Source: Pseudomonadota bacterium (lineage in GTDB: Bacteria > Pseudomonadota > Alphaproteobacteria > Acetobacterales > Acetobacteraceae). From it: a DNA stretch of 6,998 nt. A program made the translations under genes and the position numbers. Positions 5,817-6,998 of the stretch are shown piece by piece (within the stretch, counting starts at the first letter, position 1; every line of letters begins with the position of its first letter). Under the pieces are notes generated by a model. The model worked only from the letters and a program-made list of their open reading frames with translations, searched no databases and was not told the origin of the DNA. The stretch spans positions 1 through 6,998 of the forward strand of contig JAJZVE010000240.1 in the NCBI GenBank assembly GCA_021845835.1, in the 5' to 3' direction.

Positions 5817-6998
5817 ATGGCGTATCGCCTGGCCCTCGATATCGGCGCCAATTCGATCGGCTGGTGCCTGCTGGACCCTGACGGGTCCGATCCACCGGCC
5901 CCATGCGCCATTCGCGACATCGGGGTGCGCGTGTTCCCCGACAGCCGCGACCCGCAGACCAGGGCGTCGCTGGCCGCGGAGCGGCGGCACGCGCGGGCCA
6001 TGCGGCGGCGCGACCACTATCTGCAACGACGGGACGCCCTGCTGCAGGCGCTGACGCGGCACGGGCTGATGCCGGCCGACGCCGACGCGCGCGCCGCGGT
6101 CGCGCAACTCTGCCCCTACGCGCTGCGCGCGGAAGCGTTGCGCCGGCGTCTCGCACCGCACGAACTCGGCCGCGCCGTCTTCCACCTCAACCAGCGCCGC
6201 GGCTTCCGCAGCAACCGCAAGACCGATCGCGGCAACCAGGAGGACAGCGGCAAGATCCAGGACGCCGCGCGGCGGCTCGCCACGGAACTGGCGCGCGGCG
6301 GCCATGTCACGGTCGGCGAATGGCTGGCGCAGCGGCACGCGCAGCGCGCCGAGGTACGCGCCCGGCTGCACGGCGTCGGCGCCAAGGCTGCGTACCCGTT
6401 CTACCCGACACGCGCGCTGATCGAAGCCGAGTTCGACACGATCTGGCGCGCGCAATCCGGCTGGAACCGCGCGCTCGCGCCCGAGATCGGCGCCGAATTG
6501 CGCCGCATTATGCTGTTTCAGCGCCCGCTGCGCGACCCCCCGGTCGGCCGCTGCTGGCTGGAGCCGCAGCAGCCGCGCGCCCCGCGTGCCTTGCCCAGCA
6601 CACAGGCCTTTCGCATCGGGCAGGATCTTGCGCAGCTCGCGATCCGCCGCGCCGGCAAGGCGGAACGGATCGCGCTGCCGGACGGCCACGCCGCGCGGTC
6701 AACGCGGGCGATGCGGCGCATCCTGCCGCACCTGCACGACGGCTTGCCATACGGCGCCGCCGTGGGGGCGGCCGGCTATGCGCAACATTCCGACGGCAGC
6801 GACGGCGTCATCCTGCCGGCCCTGCCCTATTACGGCGAGGTTCCGGGCGAACGGCTCGGCACCGGCAGCGGCGCGGCGAACGACCCGCCGGAGCGCCGGT
6901 TCGGTCGCGTGCCCAATCCGACCGTGCATGTCGCGCCGGAATGGCCCGCAATCCAGGCGCGGACGAAGCTGCTGCCGGCGGCGAAGGCGTGGCGGTTC
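5817..6998 (+). CDS. cas9: Cas9 (type II-C-like), N-terminal part, with internal in-frame gaps
   Basis: The frame is open for 394 codons and leaves the window. RuvC-I reads LALDIGANSIGW with catalytic D8. An arginine-rich bridge helix follows (about 50-76, RRHARAMRRR). REC motifs follow: FHLNQRRGFRSNRKTD at 122-137, QRPLRDPPVGRC from 235, RALPSTQAFRIGQDL near 258, LPYYGEV near 336 and FGRVPNPTVHVA ending at 373. These match Cas9 of alphaproteobacterial type II-C loci, which cleave DNA guided by crRNA:tracrRNA. Two departures stand out. After RAGKAER (284) the sequence jumps to ALPDGHAARSTRAMRRILP, skipping a REC stretch that relatives carry. After A373, where LNQLR and RuvC-II should come, it reads PEWPAIQARTKLLPAAKAWRF-like sequence, which resembles the segment after HNH. 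RuvC-II and HNH are thus missing, so DNA cleavage is unlikely. The ATG is set by RuvC-I; it lacks a close Shine-Dalgarno (AAGGGA is 24 nt away). No cas1 or cas2 is in view. A pseudogene or assembly artefact remains possible. Confidence 0.9.
   Translation, partial: MAYRLALDIGANSIGWCLLDPDGSDPPAPCAIRDIGVRVFPDSRDPQTRASLAAERRHARAMRRRDHYLQRRDALLQALTRHGLMPADADARAAVAQLCPYALRAEALRRRLAPHELGRAVFHLNQRRGFRSNRKTDRGNQEDSGKIQDAARRLATELARGGHVTVGEWLAQRHAQRAEVRARLHGVGAKAAYPFYPTRALIEAEFDTIWRAQSGWNRALAPEIGAELRRIMLFQRPLRDPPVGRCWLEPQQPRAPRALPSTQAFRIGQDLAQLAIRRAGKAERIALPDGHAARSTRAMRRILPHLHDGLPYGAAVGAAGYAQHSDGSDGVILPALPYYGEVPGERLGTGSGAANDPPERRFGRVPNPTVHVAPEWPAIQARTKLLPAAKAWRF

Noticed and set aside
5805..6689. A 294-codon minus-strand open frame opposite cas9
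   Set aside because: The plus strand holds clear Cas9 motifs with continuous coding; this frame is an antisense shadow.
6936..6998. A mobile element or foreign gene inserted into cas9 at the point where similarity to RuvC-II is lost
   Set aside because: The same frame immediately resumes a pattern typical of Cas9 after HNH (W..I..R...LP..K.WRF), and no inverted repeat or target duplication is visible. A deletion explains it better.

Overview
The window is about 70% G+C by eye. Its genes look like those of an alphaproteobacterium, probably near Rhodospirillales/Acetobacteraceae; this is inferred from protein resemblance and base composition, not from a marker gene.

Left edge (2-193, +): the last 63 residues of a protein that resembles the C-terminus of caspase-like/DUF4384 proteins. 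It ends 4 bp from the stop codon of the next gene, which runs towards it.

Centre (198-5409, both on -): a tight two-gene operon. The upstream gene encodes a GltD-like NADPH/FAD oxidoreductase with N- and C-terminal iron-sulfur motifs. One base after its stop begins nifJ, a full-length pyruvate:ferredoxin (flavodoxin) oxidoreductase of 1192 aa with all expected TPP and cluster motifs. The pair plausibly moves electrons between pyruvate oxidation, ferredoxin/flavodoxin and NADP(H).

Gap (5410-5816): a 407 bp divergent intergenic region with several small inverted repeats. No CRISPR repeat array is visible, and no tracrRNA could be identified.

Right edge (5817-6998, +, runs off the end): the start of a type II-C-like cas9. 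RuvC-I, the Arg-rich bridge helix and the first part of the REC lobe read normally. Two stretches found in related Cas9 proteins are then absent, both without loss of frame. One is a piece of the REC lobe (junction near 6666-6677). The other runs from just after the NPTVH motif to just before the post-HNH 'LP..K.WRF' motif (junction near 6933-6944). The second gap removes RuvC-II and the whole HNH domain. The result looks like a miniaturised, probably nuclease-dead Cas9 and is the most notable thing here. An assembly error or a decaying pseudogene is the main alternative.
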